Below, one piece after another: positions 48,977 to 57,864 of a stretch of 64,000 nt of DNA (position 1 is the first letter of the stretch; each line of letters opens with the position of its first letter). The translations under genes were made by a program, and so were the position numbers. The stretch is from Bryobacteraceae bacterium (GTDB taxonomy: Bacteria; Acidobacteriota; Terriglobia; Bryobacterales; Bryobacteraceae): assembly GCA_025928545.1 (NCBI GenBank), contig JAICJH010000036.1, forward strand, positions 1-64,000, read 5' to 3'. Below the pieces are notes generated by a model. That model did no database searches. It saw only the letters and a list, made by a program, of their open reading frames with translations, and was not told where the DNA came from.

Positions 48977-50404
48977 ATGAACCTCCCTGCACTCGATCGT
49001 GCACGTATTGCGATTATCGGGGCCGGCCCTACGGGGCTGGGCGCGGCCCACCGCTTACGCGAGCTTGGGCTGACCAACTTCACGATTTTCGAGAAGGAGT
49101 CGCATGCCGGCGGCTTAGCGAGCTCGTATGTCGACCGCGCGGGCTTCACCTGGGATGTCGGCGGACACGTGCAGTTTTCGCATTATGACTACTTCGACAA
49201 CCTCATGGATCAACTGCTCGGCGACGAGTGGCTACACCACGAGCGCGAGGCGTGGGTCTGGATGCGCGAACGTTTCATCCCGTATCCATTGCAGAACAAC
49301 ATTCGCAATCTGCCTCCGAATGAGATGCGCGATTGCCTGCGCGGCCTGATCGCCTGTGGGCGCGATCGCGTGGAAACGCATCCCGCAAATTTCGAGGAAT
49401 GGATCTACCGGAGCTTTGGAGAAGGCCTGGCGCGGCATTTCATGCTGCCCTACAATTTCAGGGTTTGGGCCTATCCGCCGTCCGAGTTGGCCTACGACTG
49501 GATCGGCGAACGCGTCGCACAGGTCGACTTGGAGCGCATCGTTCTCAACATCGTTGATGGCCGCGACGAGGTGAGCTGGGGTCCGAATAACAAGTTTCGC
49601 TTTCCGCGGCGCGGTGGAACGGGCGAAATATGGAAGCGGCTCGCCGCCAGCCTGCCCGCCGGCGCAATCGAGTTCGGTAAAGCGATTTCCCGCCTGGATG
49701 CCCGAAACAAGCAGATTCGCTTCACCGACGGATCTACGGAATCGTACGACATCCTCATTTCCAGCATGCCGCTCGACGACCTGGTCTGTGTCTCCGACCT
49801 CGACAATCTGAAGCCGGCCGCCGCCAAACTGTGCCGCTCGGCGACGCATGTGATCGGCATCGGCCTGAAAGGCGCGCCGGGACCGCACCTGAAGCGCAAG
49901 TGCTGGATGTATTTTCCGGAAGATCAAGTGCCCTTCTATCGCGTGACGGTATTCTCCAACTACTCGCCTGCCAACGTGCCCGACAGCAGCCGCAACTGGT
50001 CTCTCATGGCCGAAGTGAGCGAGTCGCCGGCGAAACCAGTGGAATGCGCGAAAGTCGTCGAGCAGACCGTCCATGGGATGTTAGCGGCGCGGTTGATTGA
50101 AAGCGCAGCGGATGTCGTCTCCACGTGGCACTATCGCGCAGGTCATGGCTATCCCACGCCCTCGCTCGGCCGCAATGAAGCGCTCAGCGTGCTCTTGCCA
50201 GGGCTGGAGCATTACGCAATTTTCAGCCGCGGCCGCTTCGGCGCGTGGAAATACGAAGTTTCGAACCAGGATCATAGTTTGATGCAAGGCGTAGAGGTGG
50301 TGAACCGCCTCGCGCATGAAGGGGAAGAAATCACCTTGAATCGTCCCAACGAAGCCAATCGCCCACGGGCAGCGAAGACCGCAACGGCGGGTAAATCATG
50401 GTAA
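48977..50404 (+). CDS. UDP-galactopyranose-mutase-like flavoprotein
   Basis: The product has 475 aa, cytoplasmic. FAD site: IAIIGAGPTGLGAA (12-24), then EKESHAGGLASSYVD. Segments resembling UDP-galactopyranose mutases are RFIPYPLQNNIRNLP and FMLPYNFRVWAYPPSELAYDW. It is longer than classical Glf proteins (about 370-390 aa) and is often annotated as an amine-oxidase or protoporphyrinogen-oxidase-like protein. The likely role is ring contraction or another flavin-dependent change of an NDP-sugar. ATG 48977 is chosen because the open frame before it overlaps the promoter and hairpin. It overlaps the following GT2 gene by 7 bp. Confidence 0.8.
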   Translation: MNLPALDRARIAIIGAGPTGLGAAHRLRELGLTNFTIFEKESHAGGLASSYVDRAGFTWDVGGHVQFSHYDYFDNLMDQLLGDEWLHHEREAWVWMRERFIPYPLQNNIRNLPPNEMRDCLRGLIACGRDRVETHPANFEEWIYRSFGEGLARHFMLPYNFRVWAYPPSELAYDWIGERVAQVDLERIVLNIVDGRDEVSWGPNNKFRFPRRGGTGEIWKRLAASLPAGAIEFGKAISRLDARNKQIRFTDGSTESYDILISSMPLDDLVCVSDLDNLKPAAAKLCRSATHVIGIGLKGAPGPHLKRKCWMYFPEDQVPFYRVTVFSNYSPANVPDSSRNWSLMAEVSESPAKPVECAKVVEQTVHGMLAARLIESAADVVSTWHYRAGHGYPTPSLGRNEALSVLLPGLEHYAIFSRGRFGAWKYEVSNQDHSLMQGVEVVNRLAHEGEEITLNRPNEANRPRAAKTATAGKSW

Positions 50405-51222
50405 GCATCGTCATGCCGGCATGGAACGAGGCCGAAATCATTGAGGCCTGCGTGCGCGAGTGGTACGACGAAGTCGTTTCGAAAATCCCCGGTTCGGAAC
50501 TGATCGTCGTGGATGACTGCAGCACTGACGCGACCGGCGCGGTTGTAACGCGCCTCGGAGAAGAATTGCCGGGTGTCCGGTGTATACGCCCGGCACAGAA
50601 CGGAGGCCACGGCAAAGCCCTCCGTGTGGGGTTTGAACAAGCGACGCAGAATTACATCTTTCAGACGGACAGCGATCGCCAGCATCTCCCGCAGGATTTT
50701 TGGGCGCTATGGAACCAACGGGAACATGCCGATTTTATATTCGGTATTCGCAAGCAACGCGCCGACGGTTCCATTCGGCTCGTCATCACTCGATCGATGC
50801 GGCTTCTGAACCTGATGGTTTGGGGCGTTTGGGTCAAGGACGCAAACTGTCCGTTCAAACTCATGCGCCGCAACGCGCTGCGCAGCGTGCTCGCGAACAT
50901 TCCGCGGGACTGCTTCATCCCCATGGTGCTGGTTTCCATTCTGGCCCGCAAGATGAAATTCCTGGTGGCCGAAGTGGAAGTGGAACACCTGCCCCGTACG
51001 GGCGGCACACAGTCGCTGAAAGGCCTCGTGAAGTGGCTGCGTGTGAGTTCTAAATGCGCGGCTCAGGTCCTGGCCATCCGGCTGGCGTACCGCGCCGGAA
51101 GCGGCGGACGCGACGATCAGTCGGCCGCAGCAGCCGCCGCAACAACTCCTTCGGGCGCCGCGGAGAATCTTGCCTTGAACCGACCCTTCAGCGCCAGGAA
51201 AGGCCGCTCGACCAGCGCGTAG
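50398..51222 (+). CDS. GT2 glycosyltransferase (DPM-like)
   Basis: The product has 274 aa. Motifs: VSIVMPAWNEAEIIE, LIVVDDCSTDATGA, GGHGKALRVGFEQA, FQTDSDRQHLPQDFW and NCPFKLMRR. This is the DPM/polyprenyl-phosphate-sugar type. It has no terminal membrane helices. The final 35 codons overlap the 3' end of the convergent acyltransferase gene; this tail (Ala-rich, then RPFSARKGRSTS) is not part of the GT fold. It starts within the end of the flavoprotein gene, so it may transfer the sugar that the flavoprotein makes. That substrate link is inference. Confidence 0.85.
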   Translation: MVSIVMPAWNEAEIIEACVREWYDEVVSKIPGSELIVVDDCSTDATGAVVTRLGEELPGVRCIRPAQNGGHGKALRVGFEQATQNYIFQTDSDRQHLPQDFWALWNQREHADFIFGIRKQRADGSIRLVITRSMRLLNLMVWGVWVKDANCPFKLMRRNALRSVLANIPRDCFIPMVLVSILARKMKFLVAEVEVEHLPRTGGTQSLKGLVKWLRVSSKCAAQVLAIRLAYRAGSGGRDDQSAAAAAATTPSGAAENLALNRPFSARKGRSTSA

Positions 51223-52289
51223 CTGGCCACACTGACCGCGAGGGTACCGCCGAACATCAGCGGAACATTTACGGTTGCCGGTAGGTGGGCGCCCCAAATC
51301 CCCACCTCCATCTTCAGCATGATGGCTCGCACGAATTGATGCCAGATATACGCCGCATAACTGTACTTCCCTAATTTCCTCATTGCTGCGCTGCAAAGGA
51401 AGCGCTGGAGCATCGATCCGCTACCCATCGTCACCACCGCGCCGCCCACCAGCGCGGCATACCCGAGTGCGATTACCGTAAAGCCCAGACCCTGAACCGC
51501 CGGGACGTGAGTCCCGAAAGATCCGCCGGCCAGCCGCACAGCCTCGAGCGCCGCCAGCGGAGCGATCCACATCCATTTCGCATATCGACGGAGCCACAGC
51601 AGGCACGATGAATCGCGCAAGAGGCACGCGAGCGCGGCGCCGATCAACAGCGCGTCCATTCGCGTAAACGTATTACGGTAGATCGCTTCCGGAGTAACGT
51701 GCCGTGCCAGCAGCGCGAACCGCAGGACCACGCTGAACAGCGAAGCGCCCATCGCCAGGCGCACAATCTGCTTCGTGTTGTTCTTGTACACGATCCATGG
51801 CCAGATCAGATAAAACTGTTCTTCGATCGCAAGCGACCAGAAATGGCCGATGAGATATTGACGGTTGCCGTCTACCAGAACCCCGATCCAGTTTTGCCCG
51901 TAAGCGAGAAACCAGAACCGCTCCGGTACTGTGGGGAAAGGATGATCAACCCTGGGAAACAGCACCGGAAAGAAAAAGAACGCGATCAGCAGGGCGAAAT
52001 AATAGGCGGGGAAGATGCGCAGGACACGCCGCACGTAAAAGGAAGAGAAGTAATTTTCGGCGGCCCGCGAATCCAGCAGGATCCCTGTAATCAGAAATCC
52101 CGAGAGCACAAAGAACAGGTCGACACCGGTCCAGCCAAGCTGCCCCACAAATACTACGCCGTGCTGTAAAACGCTATTACTGTTCAGCATCGGCCCATAG
52201 TGGAACAGCATCACCATGAGAATCGCCAACCCGCGAAGACCGTCCAGCGGCGGCATCCAGCTCTGCGGTTTGTTGAAATCTTGAACCAT
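51117..52289 (-). CDS. Acyltransferase-3 family (OafA-like) membrane O-acyltransferase
   Basis: The product has 390 aa from ATG 52289; frame upstream of this overlaps the GT4 gene and is not used. Ten hydrophobic segments. Signature segments are WMPPLDGLRGLAILMVMLFH (with His30), GWTGVDLFFVLSGFLITGIL, FYVRRVLRIFPAYYFALL and GHFWSLAIEEQFYLIWP. Such proteins carry acyl groups, most often acetyl, across the membrane to sugar hydroxyls. It is the last gene of the five-gene leftward operon starting at 57537. Its C-terminal 35 codons (VERPFLALKGRF onward) overlap the convergent GT2 gene by 106 bp. Confidence 0.92.
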   Translation of the reverse strand: MVQDFNKPQSWMPPLDGLRGLAILMVMLFHYGPMLNSNSVLQHGVVFVGQLGWTGVDLFFVLSGFLITGILLDSRAAENYFSSFYVRRVLRIFPAYYFALLIAFFFFPVLFPRVDHPFPTVPERFWFLAYGQNWIGVLVDGNRQYLIGHFWSLAIEEQFYLIWPWIVYKNNTKQIVRLAMGASLFSVVLRFALLARHVTPEAIYRNTFTRMDALLIGAALACLLRDSSCLLWLRRYAKWMWIAPLAALEAVRLAGGSFGTHVPAVQGLGFTVIALGYAALVGGAVVTMGSGSMLQRFLCSAAMRKLGKYSYAAYIWHQFVRAIMLKMEVGIWGAHLPATVNVPLMFGGTLAVSVASYALVERPFLALKGRFKARFSAAPEGVVAAAAAAD

Positions 52290-52299
52290 ACTCACGCCT

Positions 52300-53553
52300 C
52301 TACATTCGCCAGGGGACCTGCCCGTATTTTCGTTCCGCGCCGCGCTCGAGATAGTCGAAGTAAGCGCGCAGGTGGGCCTCGCGGCACCACCATTGAACGA
52401 AAGCGCCGTACCCTTTCTCGCCCATTTCCGTACGCAGCGCGGGCGAATCGGCGAACTGCCGAAGTGCCTCCAACAGTTCTTCGTCCGTTCGATACACAAA
52501 TCCCCCGCCGCTATCCCGCACCACTTCCGGCAACCCGCCGAGATCTCGCACCACCACCGGAGTCTTCCTTGCGAATGCTTCCACGCTGGCCATGCCGAAT
52601 GTTTCGTACGTGATCGACGGAACGATGCACGCCATCGCGTGAACGTAAAGAGCCCCGAGTTCCCGCTCCGCCAGCGGCCCCAGAAATTTGACGCGCGGAT
52701 TGCCCGCGGCCATCGCACGCAATTGCAGCTCGTAAGTCCCAGTGCCGGCCACCAGCAGGTCGTACTTCGGCACGCGATCCCAGAGGGCGATCAGCGTCTG
52801 TAACCCCTTAATCAACTCCAGCCGTCCGACGAACAGGAAATACGGCGCCTCTTGCGGGCGGGGCGCGGGACTCCGCCATTCGTCATCCACCCGATCGATG
52901 AAGTTCGGCAAGTGCTCCACCGGCCGTGAGAACCCGCGATCCGCGTGCATCCGGGCGGTGAAACGGCTGGGAGCCACGAACTGATCTACGTGTTTCGCCA
53001 TCCGGTCGAGCAGGCCGGTGTAGCGCCAGGCCTGCGGCGGCCGTTTCGCATGAAGGGTGCAGCGCAGGCAGTCCGGCGCGTCACAGGGACCGCGGTTAAA
53101 TTTCCAAAGCACGTGCGTCGGACAAATAAGCCAGTGTTCGTGCGTCGTGTAGATCTTCACCGGCTGTCCTTGCGCGGGGCGCACCGAGAGAATTTCCGGA
53201 CCAAGCAGCGAAATATTGTGGAAGTGGATGACATCGTAGGGACGCATCCGCAGCACTTCATCGATCGTTTTCCGCTTGAGCAACGGGCGCCCGGTCTGCT
53301 GCGTCAGCAGCGGCGAAAGCGACCCCAAGCCGCTGCGCAGCTCATGGCGCGCCACGTTCGGGTGTTCGGCGTACGCCACGGGAGGTTCGCCCGGGTGCAA
53401 CAGGTGATACGCATCTACGCAGTGAACTACATCGACATGGTGGCCGCTGTCCGCCAGCGCGCGCGAAAGCCGGTACAACTGCACCGCATCGCCGCCGAAA
53501 TGGTATGGCGGATAGAACGTGGTCAGGTGGAGGAAATTGAGGGGCCGGCTCAT
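52300..53553 (-). CDS. GT4-family glycosyltransferase
   Basis: The product has 417 aa with a GT-B fold. The N-domain opens NFLHLTTFYPPYHFGGDAVQ; a Cys-rich segment (CDAPDCLRCTLHAK) appears near residue 160. The C-domain begins with YFLFVGRLELIKGLQTLI, and the donor site motif is PSITYETFGMASVEAFA with the E-x7-E pattern. It is cytoplasmic, adding a sugar from NDP-sugar to a growing lipid-linked chain. The start ATGA overlaps the stop of the upstream GT4 gene; an upstream in-frame start at 53607 is rejected. The middle gene cluster of the operon thus has two GT4 enzymes in tandem. Confidence 0.92.
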   Translation of the reverse strand: MSRPLNFLHLTTFYPPYHFGGDAVQLYRLSRALADSGHHVDVVHCVDAYHLLHPGEPPVAYAEHPNVARHELRSGLGSLSPLLTQQTGRPLLKRKTIDEVLRMRPYDVIHFHNISLLGPEILSVRPAQGQPVKIYTTHEHWLICPTHVLWKFNRGPCDAPDCLRCTLHAKRPPQAWRYTGLLDRMAKHVDQFVAPSRFTARMHADRGFSRPVEHLPNFIDRVDDEWRSPAPRPQEAPYFLFVGRLELIKGLQTLIALWDRVPKYDLLVAGTGTYELQLRAMAAGNPRVKFLGPLAERELGALYVHAMACIVPSITYETFGMASVEAFARKTPVVVRDLGGLPEVVRDSGGGFVYRTDEELLEALRQFADSPALRTEMGEKGYGAFVQWWCREAHLRAYFDYLERGAERKYGQVPWRM

Positions 53554-54719
53554 TGCACCGCCACCTTCCCGATGACGTTCAGCATCTGGTCCGCCGCTGC
53601 GTCCCACGTCAGTTTACGCGCCGCTGCCAGGCCGGTCTCGCTCATGCGGCCGCGCATCTCTTCGGAGGAGAGGACCTTTTCCAGCGCGGTCGACAACTCG
53701 GCCTCGCACGGCTCGATAAAAATGCCGCCTCCGCCCAGCAGGCGTTCGAGCGGACTCGCTTTTGTAGCGATCACCGGACATCCGCACGCCGCTGCTTCCA
53801 CCGCGGGAAGACCGAACCCTTCCATGAGTGAAGGGAGCGCCAGTACGGTCGCCCGATTCAGCAAAACCACCACATCTTCATCCGCCAGATAGCCCGGGAA
53901 GATCACGCGATCGCGCAGCTGCAATGCATCCACTTCCGCCGCGATCGTTCCAAAATACGTGTGAAACGCGTCTCCGGATGTCTCGCCTACCATCACGAGT
54001 TTCACGTCGGCGAACTCCTGGAGCGCGGCGATCCGGGCGAAAGCCTGCACCAGTATTTGCAGATTCTTATGAGGGCTGAAGCCGCCCAGATAGACAACCG
54101 TCCGCCCGGGTCCGTCGATTCCCAAAGACCGCAGCTTAGGGGTTGCAGCCGGCGAATCCAGTTTCCTGAAGATGGGGTCGGCGGCTTCGCCCACCACGAA
54201 TACGCGTGCCGGATCGGTGCCGAATCGCTGCACAATCCCGCTGCGGGAATAATCGGAAACCGTGATGAGCGCGTCTGCCTGCATCCGGCCGAGCGCTACT
54301 TTCGCATTCCAGAAAAGCCGCGCCGAAACGCGCGGCACCGTGAGTTGCGGATAAGTTTCCGCGATCACGTCGTGCACCATGACCAGCTTGCGGGCGCGGC
54401 CCAGGACGGGGACGTAACTGTAGATCGTCGGAAATAAAACGGCGTCGAATTCGCGCGCCGAAAGAGCGCGCGACATCTGCCACATATCGCCGAGCGAACG
54501 GCGTCCGTCCGCCGTCGCAGCCTGCACTGTGGGCACCGATGGCCGCAGAACACGGACGGTGCACTGTTCCGGCGTGGGCTCCGCCTCTTCAGAGGAATCC
54601 AGAAAGAGCGTGTACTGGTTGACGGTATCGCGGCGGACCAGCGCGCGAAGGAGTGCGCGGGCGTGGCGTCCATAGCCGCGGCGGTTGTGCCAACAAGTAG
54701 CATCGACTGCAATTCGCAT
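53550..54719 (-). CDS. GT4-family glycosyltransferase
   Basis: The product has 389 aa, GT-B fold. It opens MRIAVDATCWHNRRGYGRHA, like WsaF/mannosyltransferase-type GT4 enzymes with a Gly-rich acceptor loop. The C-domain has VVYLGGFSPHKNLQILVQA, and the donor site is PSLMEGFGLPAVEAAACGCP with the conserved Glu residues. It is cytoplasmic and NDP-sugar dependent. It lies 1 nt after the stop of the tandem GT2 gene and overlaps the next GT4 gene by 4 bp (ATGA), so expression is coupled through the operon. Confidence 0.92.
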   Translation of the reverse strand: MRIAVDATCWHNRRGYGRHARALLRALVRRDTVNQYTLFLDSSEEAEPTPEQCTVRVLRPSVPTVQAATADGRRSLGDMWQMSRALSAREFDAVLFPTIYSYVPVLGRARKLVMVHDVIAETYPQLTVPRVSARLFWNAKVALGRMQADALITVSDYSRSGIVQRFGTDPARVFVVGEAADPIFRKLDSPAATPKLRSLGIDGPGRTVVYLGGFSPHKNLQILVQAFARIAALQEFADVKLVMVGETSGDAFHTYFGTIAAEVDALQLRDRVIFPGYLADEDVVVLLNRATVLALPSLMEGFGLPAVEAAACGCPVIATKASPLERLLGGGGIFIEPCEAELSTALEKVLSSEEMRGRMSETGLAAARKLTWDAAADQMLNVIGKVAVQ

Positions 54720-54720
54720 G

Positions 54721-56634
54721 TTACTGGTTCACGCTGGGCGATTCCTGCACAGCAGACCCGCTCACCGCAGGCTGGGCCTCTCCCGCCAGATATCCCATCA
54801 ACTCACCGCCGGACCATGCGAGCGTAAGCGCCGTTATCGCCGGCAGGCACTTCAACCAGGCGGCGGTAAGCCTCCCCTTTTTGAAGACATCCATGCCGCT
54901 CCGTAGCAGCAATACCACCGGAATCAGCGGCGAAAGACCCGCATAAACGAGCCGTTTCGCAGGAACCGCAAGTTTCGCCCGAGTGCTTCCATAGGATCGT
55001 CCCCAAGTGAGGAATTCGCGCATCGACGCACGGAATGTCACGTCATCGCGATACTGCCTCACGACAATTGCAGGCGAGAGCGCTAACTTCTCGCCGTACG
55101 CCATGAGAGCGGCGTGCACCGCGGTCTCGCCGAAACGATGCTTCCAGACCGCGCGCACCTGCTCCAGGGCCGCCCTCTTGTACGAGACATTCACCACGCT
55201 CGCATAACCCGACTGGCCGGCCGGTATCGGATTATGATAGCGGCCCAAATCCGTAAAGTACGTCGCCCAGTTGAGCAGACGGTCGACGCCGTTTTCGATC
55301 GCCCCCCCGATGGCCGCGTAAGGTGCTTCGTGAGCTTTGAGAATTTCGCGGCTCCAATCCGGGTCGGGCCTGATGTGATCCTCCGTCACAGCGATAATGT
55401 CGCCGGTGGCGGCCCCAACTCCGCATGCCCGTAACTCGTCGAGCCATTCGCCGCTTCCCGGAGCAGTGACCGGCGTCACTGGTAGGAATGTCACGCCGGG
55501 ATATCGTTGCCGTAATGGTGAAGCCTGCGCCATCACCGCACAGGGAACAATTACTTCAAATGGGCGCCCGTCACCCTGTCTGTCGACGGCTTCGAGCGTG
55601 CTCGCCAGCCCGGAGGACTCCCCCGGTTCCGCCGTCATCACAATTACCACCGACAGCCGCGGTTTTACGTCGAAACCGCCCTTACCCGATACCGCGACGT
55701 CTGGAGCATCGTACCGGATGCTGGCGCCGGTGAGATAAGCAGCCATCTCCCCGAGGCTCCAGGCGATTACCAGAAGCGCGGTCAGCGGGAATGCCTGGCA
55801 GTATCGGCCGAAGTTTCGCTTCTTGCCAAACATCGTCGCGGTGAGGCGAAGCAGGATCAGCGCGGGAAGAGCCAGCGACAGCCCCGCCCACACCAGACGC
55901 GACACACCCGTAAGATTACGACCCGCCCCGTACGACTTCCCCCAAACCCACCGCTCCTTGAGTGCGGTGCCGATGTCCAGGTGTAACCGATTCTGAAAAA
56001 CAATCACGCCGGGCGAAGCGGAAAGGCGCTCACCGCGCATCTGCAGCGCCTGGTTGATCGCGCCTTCGTGAAACACTTCGCGCCAGACGGGGCGGATGGA
56101 CTCGAGCGCGCCTCGTTTGTAAGAGACGTTGGCGTCGCTCGCAGCAGTCTCTCCGGACCGCAGCGGATTCTGATACCGTCCGAAATCGCAAAAATAGACC
56201 GCCCAGTTGAGTAGACGATCGACACCGTTTTCGATGGCGCCGCCCACCGCCGCCACCGGCTCCGTGTGCGCCTCCACCATCCGAGCGCACCAGTGGGAGT
56301 CCGCTACGCCGTGATCTTCAATCAGGGCGACGATTTTGCCGCGGGCGGCCATTATCCCGCGGGCCCGCAGTTCATTGTGATGCTCGCGATTGCCGGGACG
56401 GCCGTCGTAGCGGCGCAAATCGTGGATTTCCAAAAACCGGACCTGCGGAAAGGCGCTGCGCAATTCCGCAATCCCGGGCAGGCGCGGCAGGTGCGGAACG
56501 ATGACCTCAAAAGGCGGCGCACTCTCCTGTTGCACGAGCGACTGCAGACATTCGTGGAGGTGATCTGTGCTCGGAGCAAGCACTGTATCGCTTACAACCG
56601 CCACGATCACGGAGAGAACGGGATCGGCTGGCAC
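54721..56634 (-). CDS. Tandem-duplicated GT2-like membrane glycosyltransferase
   Basis: The product has 637 aa from GTG 56634. Two homologous halves: unit 1 about residues 1-320 and unit 2 about 325-625. Both contain GGAIENGVDRLLNWA (131-145 and 443-457), then YF-D-GRY-NP, an EDH in the acidic motif position (105-108 and 417-420), SYKR-ALE, and two C-terminal hydrophobic helices. Each unit has the form of a GT2 domain followed by membrane helices. The classical first D-x-D is replaced by E-D-H. A single-unit relative is encoded just upstream (56641-57537). It is likely bifunctional or a regulatory dimer in one chain; the reaction is unknown. Confidence 0.82.
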   Translation of the reverse strand: MPADPVLSVIVAVVSDTVLAPSTDHLHECLQSLVQQESAPPFEVIVPHLPRLPGIAELRSAFPQVRFLEIHDLRRYDGRPGNREHHNELRARGIMAARGKIVALIEDHGVADSHWCARMVEAHTEPVAAVGGAIENGVDRLLNWAVYFCDFGRYQNPLRSGETAASDANVSYKRGALESIRPVWREVFHEGAINQALQMRGERLSASPGVIVFQNRLHLDIGTALKERWVWGKSYGAGRNLTGVSRLVWAGLSLALPALILLRLTATMFGKKRNFGRYCQAFPLTALLVIAWSLGEMAAYLTGASIRYDAPDVAVSGKGGFDVKPRLSVVIVMTAEPGESSGLASTLEAVDRQGDGRPFEVIVPCAVMAQASPLRQRYPGVTFLPVTPVTAPGSGEWLDELRACGVGAATGDIIAVTEDHIRPDPDWSREILKAHEAPYAAIGGAIENGVDRLLNWATYFTDLGRYHNPIPAGQSGYASVVNVSYKRAALEQVRAVWKHRFGETAVHAALMAYGEKLALSPAIVVRQYRDDVTFRASMREFLTWGRSYGSTRAKLAVPAKRLVYAGLSPLIPVVLLLRSGMDVFKKGRLTAAWLKCLPAITALTLAWSGGELMGYLAGEAQPAVSGSAVQESPSVNQ

Positions 56635-56640
56635 GGCGAT

Positions 56641-57537
56641 CTACTCCACCCTAAGCAGCGCGTCGCCGGGACCTGCAGCATATCCCACGACTTCACCGGC
56701 CACGTAAACGAAGAGTGCGGGAATCAGCAGCGGCAGCGATTGCGCGAACTTATCGACGCGGCAGCGCTGCCGCAGGACGCGTTGCGACATGCGCGCCAAT
56801 AGCAGGAACGGCACGAGCGGGGACGCCAGGAAATACAGCAGTTTTCGAGACGCAGGCATCTGCCGCGCACCGGCGAAGGCGCGGCTGAACCAGTATCGCT
56901 GTTGCAGGTAGTAGCCGTAGTTGAACGGCCCGCGATGGAACACTACCATGCCCGGAACAGACCGGAATTTAACACCATCCGCAATCAACTTTGGATGCAG
57001 GCGCGCCTCCCAGTAGCCGCCGCTCAGAAATGGTTCGTACTTCAGAAGAACGTCACGCGAATAGGCGATATTGGCGCTGCCCAGATTGAAGGTTTCGCCG
57101 TCGGACCATGGAGGCAGATAGCCGTTGTACTCGGTGAAGTAGACCACCCAGTCGCGGACCCGGCTGTAGGCATGATCCACCACGGGACCGCCCACTACGC
57201 CGTACTGCCCTCCGGCATGGGCATCAATCGCCGTTTGCAGCCAGTCCGGCGCCGCCAGACAATGCTCCTCGATAATCGCGATAACGGCGCCGCGGGCTTC
57301 CTTGACGCCTCTCCGCCTCAGATCCGGAATGGTTTCCCGTTCAGCGCGATGAATTACCCGCACCCATGAAAACTTCCGCCGAATCCGTTCCGCATACGCG
57401 TTGTCCCCGCAGGCCACCACGATCACTTCCGCGGCGCACGCGCGCACCTGCTCTTCGAGAGAGAGCAGGCATTCGTCGATGAATGGAGGGCCGACGATCG
57501 AAGCAATGATGACGGAGATGCCGGGGCTGTTTTCCAT
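56641..57537 (-). CDS. GT2-like membrane glycosyltransferase, single unit
   Basis: The product has 298 aa from ATG 57537; the open frame upstream to 57702 covers promoter sequence. The GT2 core is SVIIASIVGPPFIDECLLSL, VIVVACGDNAY, IAIIEEHCLAAPDWLQ (E-E-H in place of D-x-D) and GSANIAYSRDVLLKYEP. The C-terminal part has two hydrophobic helices and ends with VAGEVVGYAAG. It matches each half of the next gene's product in motif order, so the three units come from one ancestor. It is first gene of the five-gene leftward operon; 6 nt separate it from the tandem gene. Confidence 0.82.
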   Translation of the reverse strand: MENSPGISVIIASIVGPPFIDECLLSLEEQVRACAAEVIVVACGDNAYAERIRRKFSWVRVIHRAERETIPDLRRRGVKEARGAVIAIIEEHCLAAPDWLQTAIDAHAGGQYGVVGGPVVDHAYSRVRDWVVYFTEYNGYLPPWSDGETFNLGSANIAYSRDVLLKYEPFLSGGYWEARLHPKLIADGVKFRSVPGMVVFHRGPFNYGYYLQQRYWFSRAFAGARQMPASRKLLYFLASPLVPFLLLARMSQRVLRQRCRVDKFAQSLPLLIPALFVYVAGEVVGYAAGPGDALLRVE

Positions 57538-57569
57538 TGGTTTAGGGTTTCTGCGAAAGCCCCGGATAC

Positions 57570-57585
57570 AGCAAAAGCAATACCA
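57570..57585 (-). promoter_or_regulatory. Sigma-54-type element for the 57537-51117 operon
   Basis: The minus strand reads TGGTATTGCTTTTGCT with a strong TTGCT -12. The +1 is near 57559, 22 nt before ATG 57537. Confidence 0.5.
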
Positions 57586-57799
57586 TACTCCCCACCCCCA
57601 CGGTCTAAACGACTTACGGCAGTACTCCCGACTCCGGGACAGCCAAGCACCTGCTTTCACCAGTCGAGCCCCTGAGGGGGCAGCGCGACGGGAGCCTCCC
57701 ACCCCAAAAACGCGGCCACTTTCCGAAGGATTCGGATGTATAGAGGGCCGCCCGCTTCAGTTTTCGCGCTCCCTCACTCTCGAAAAGCGTGCCCCGCAA

Positions 57800-57815
57800 T
57801 GGCGATGGACGTGCT
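57800..57815 (+). promoter_or_regulatory. Sigma-54-type element for the 57865-62834 operon
   Basis: The plus strand reads TGGCGATGGACGTGCT. The +1 is near 57826, giving a 39-nt leader before ATG 57865. Confidence 0.48.
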
Positions 57816-57864
57816 TTAGCGGGATGGTTCTCAAATTTGAAGGCGATCTTGCGTCTTGCGATCA

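Larger units (their letters stand above)
57538..57864. other. 327-bp divergent promoter region
   Basis: No gene was seen. It contains a leftward -24/-12 element (57570-57585), a rightward one (57800-57815), and a hairpin GCCCC-TGAG-GGGGC at 57668-57681 lying midway between them. That position would suit a shared regulator or an old terminator. Confidence 0.55.

Noticed and set aside
52290..52718. Upstream extension of the acyltransferase-3 gene
   Set aside because: It overlaps the GT4 gene in another frame; the family N-terminus begins at 52289.
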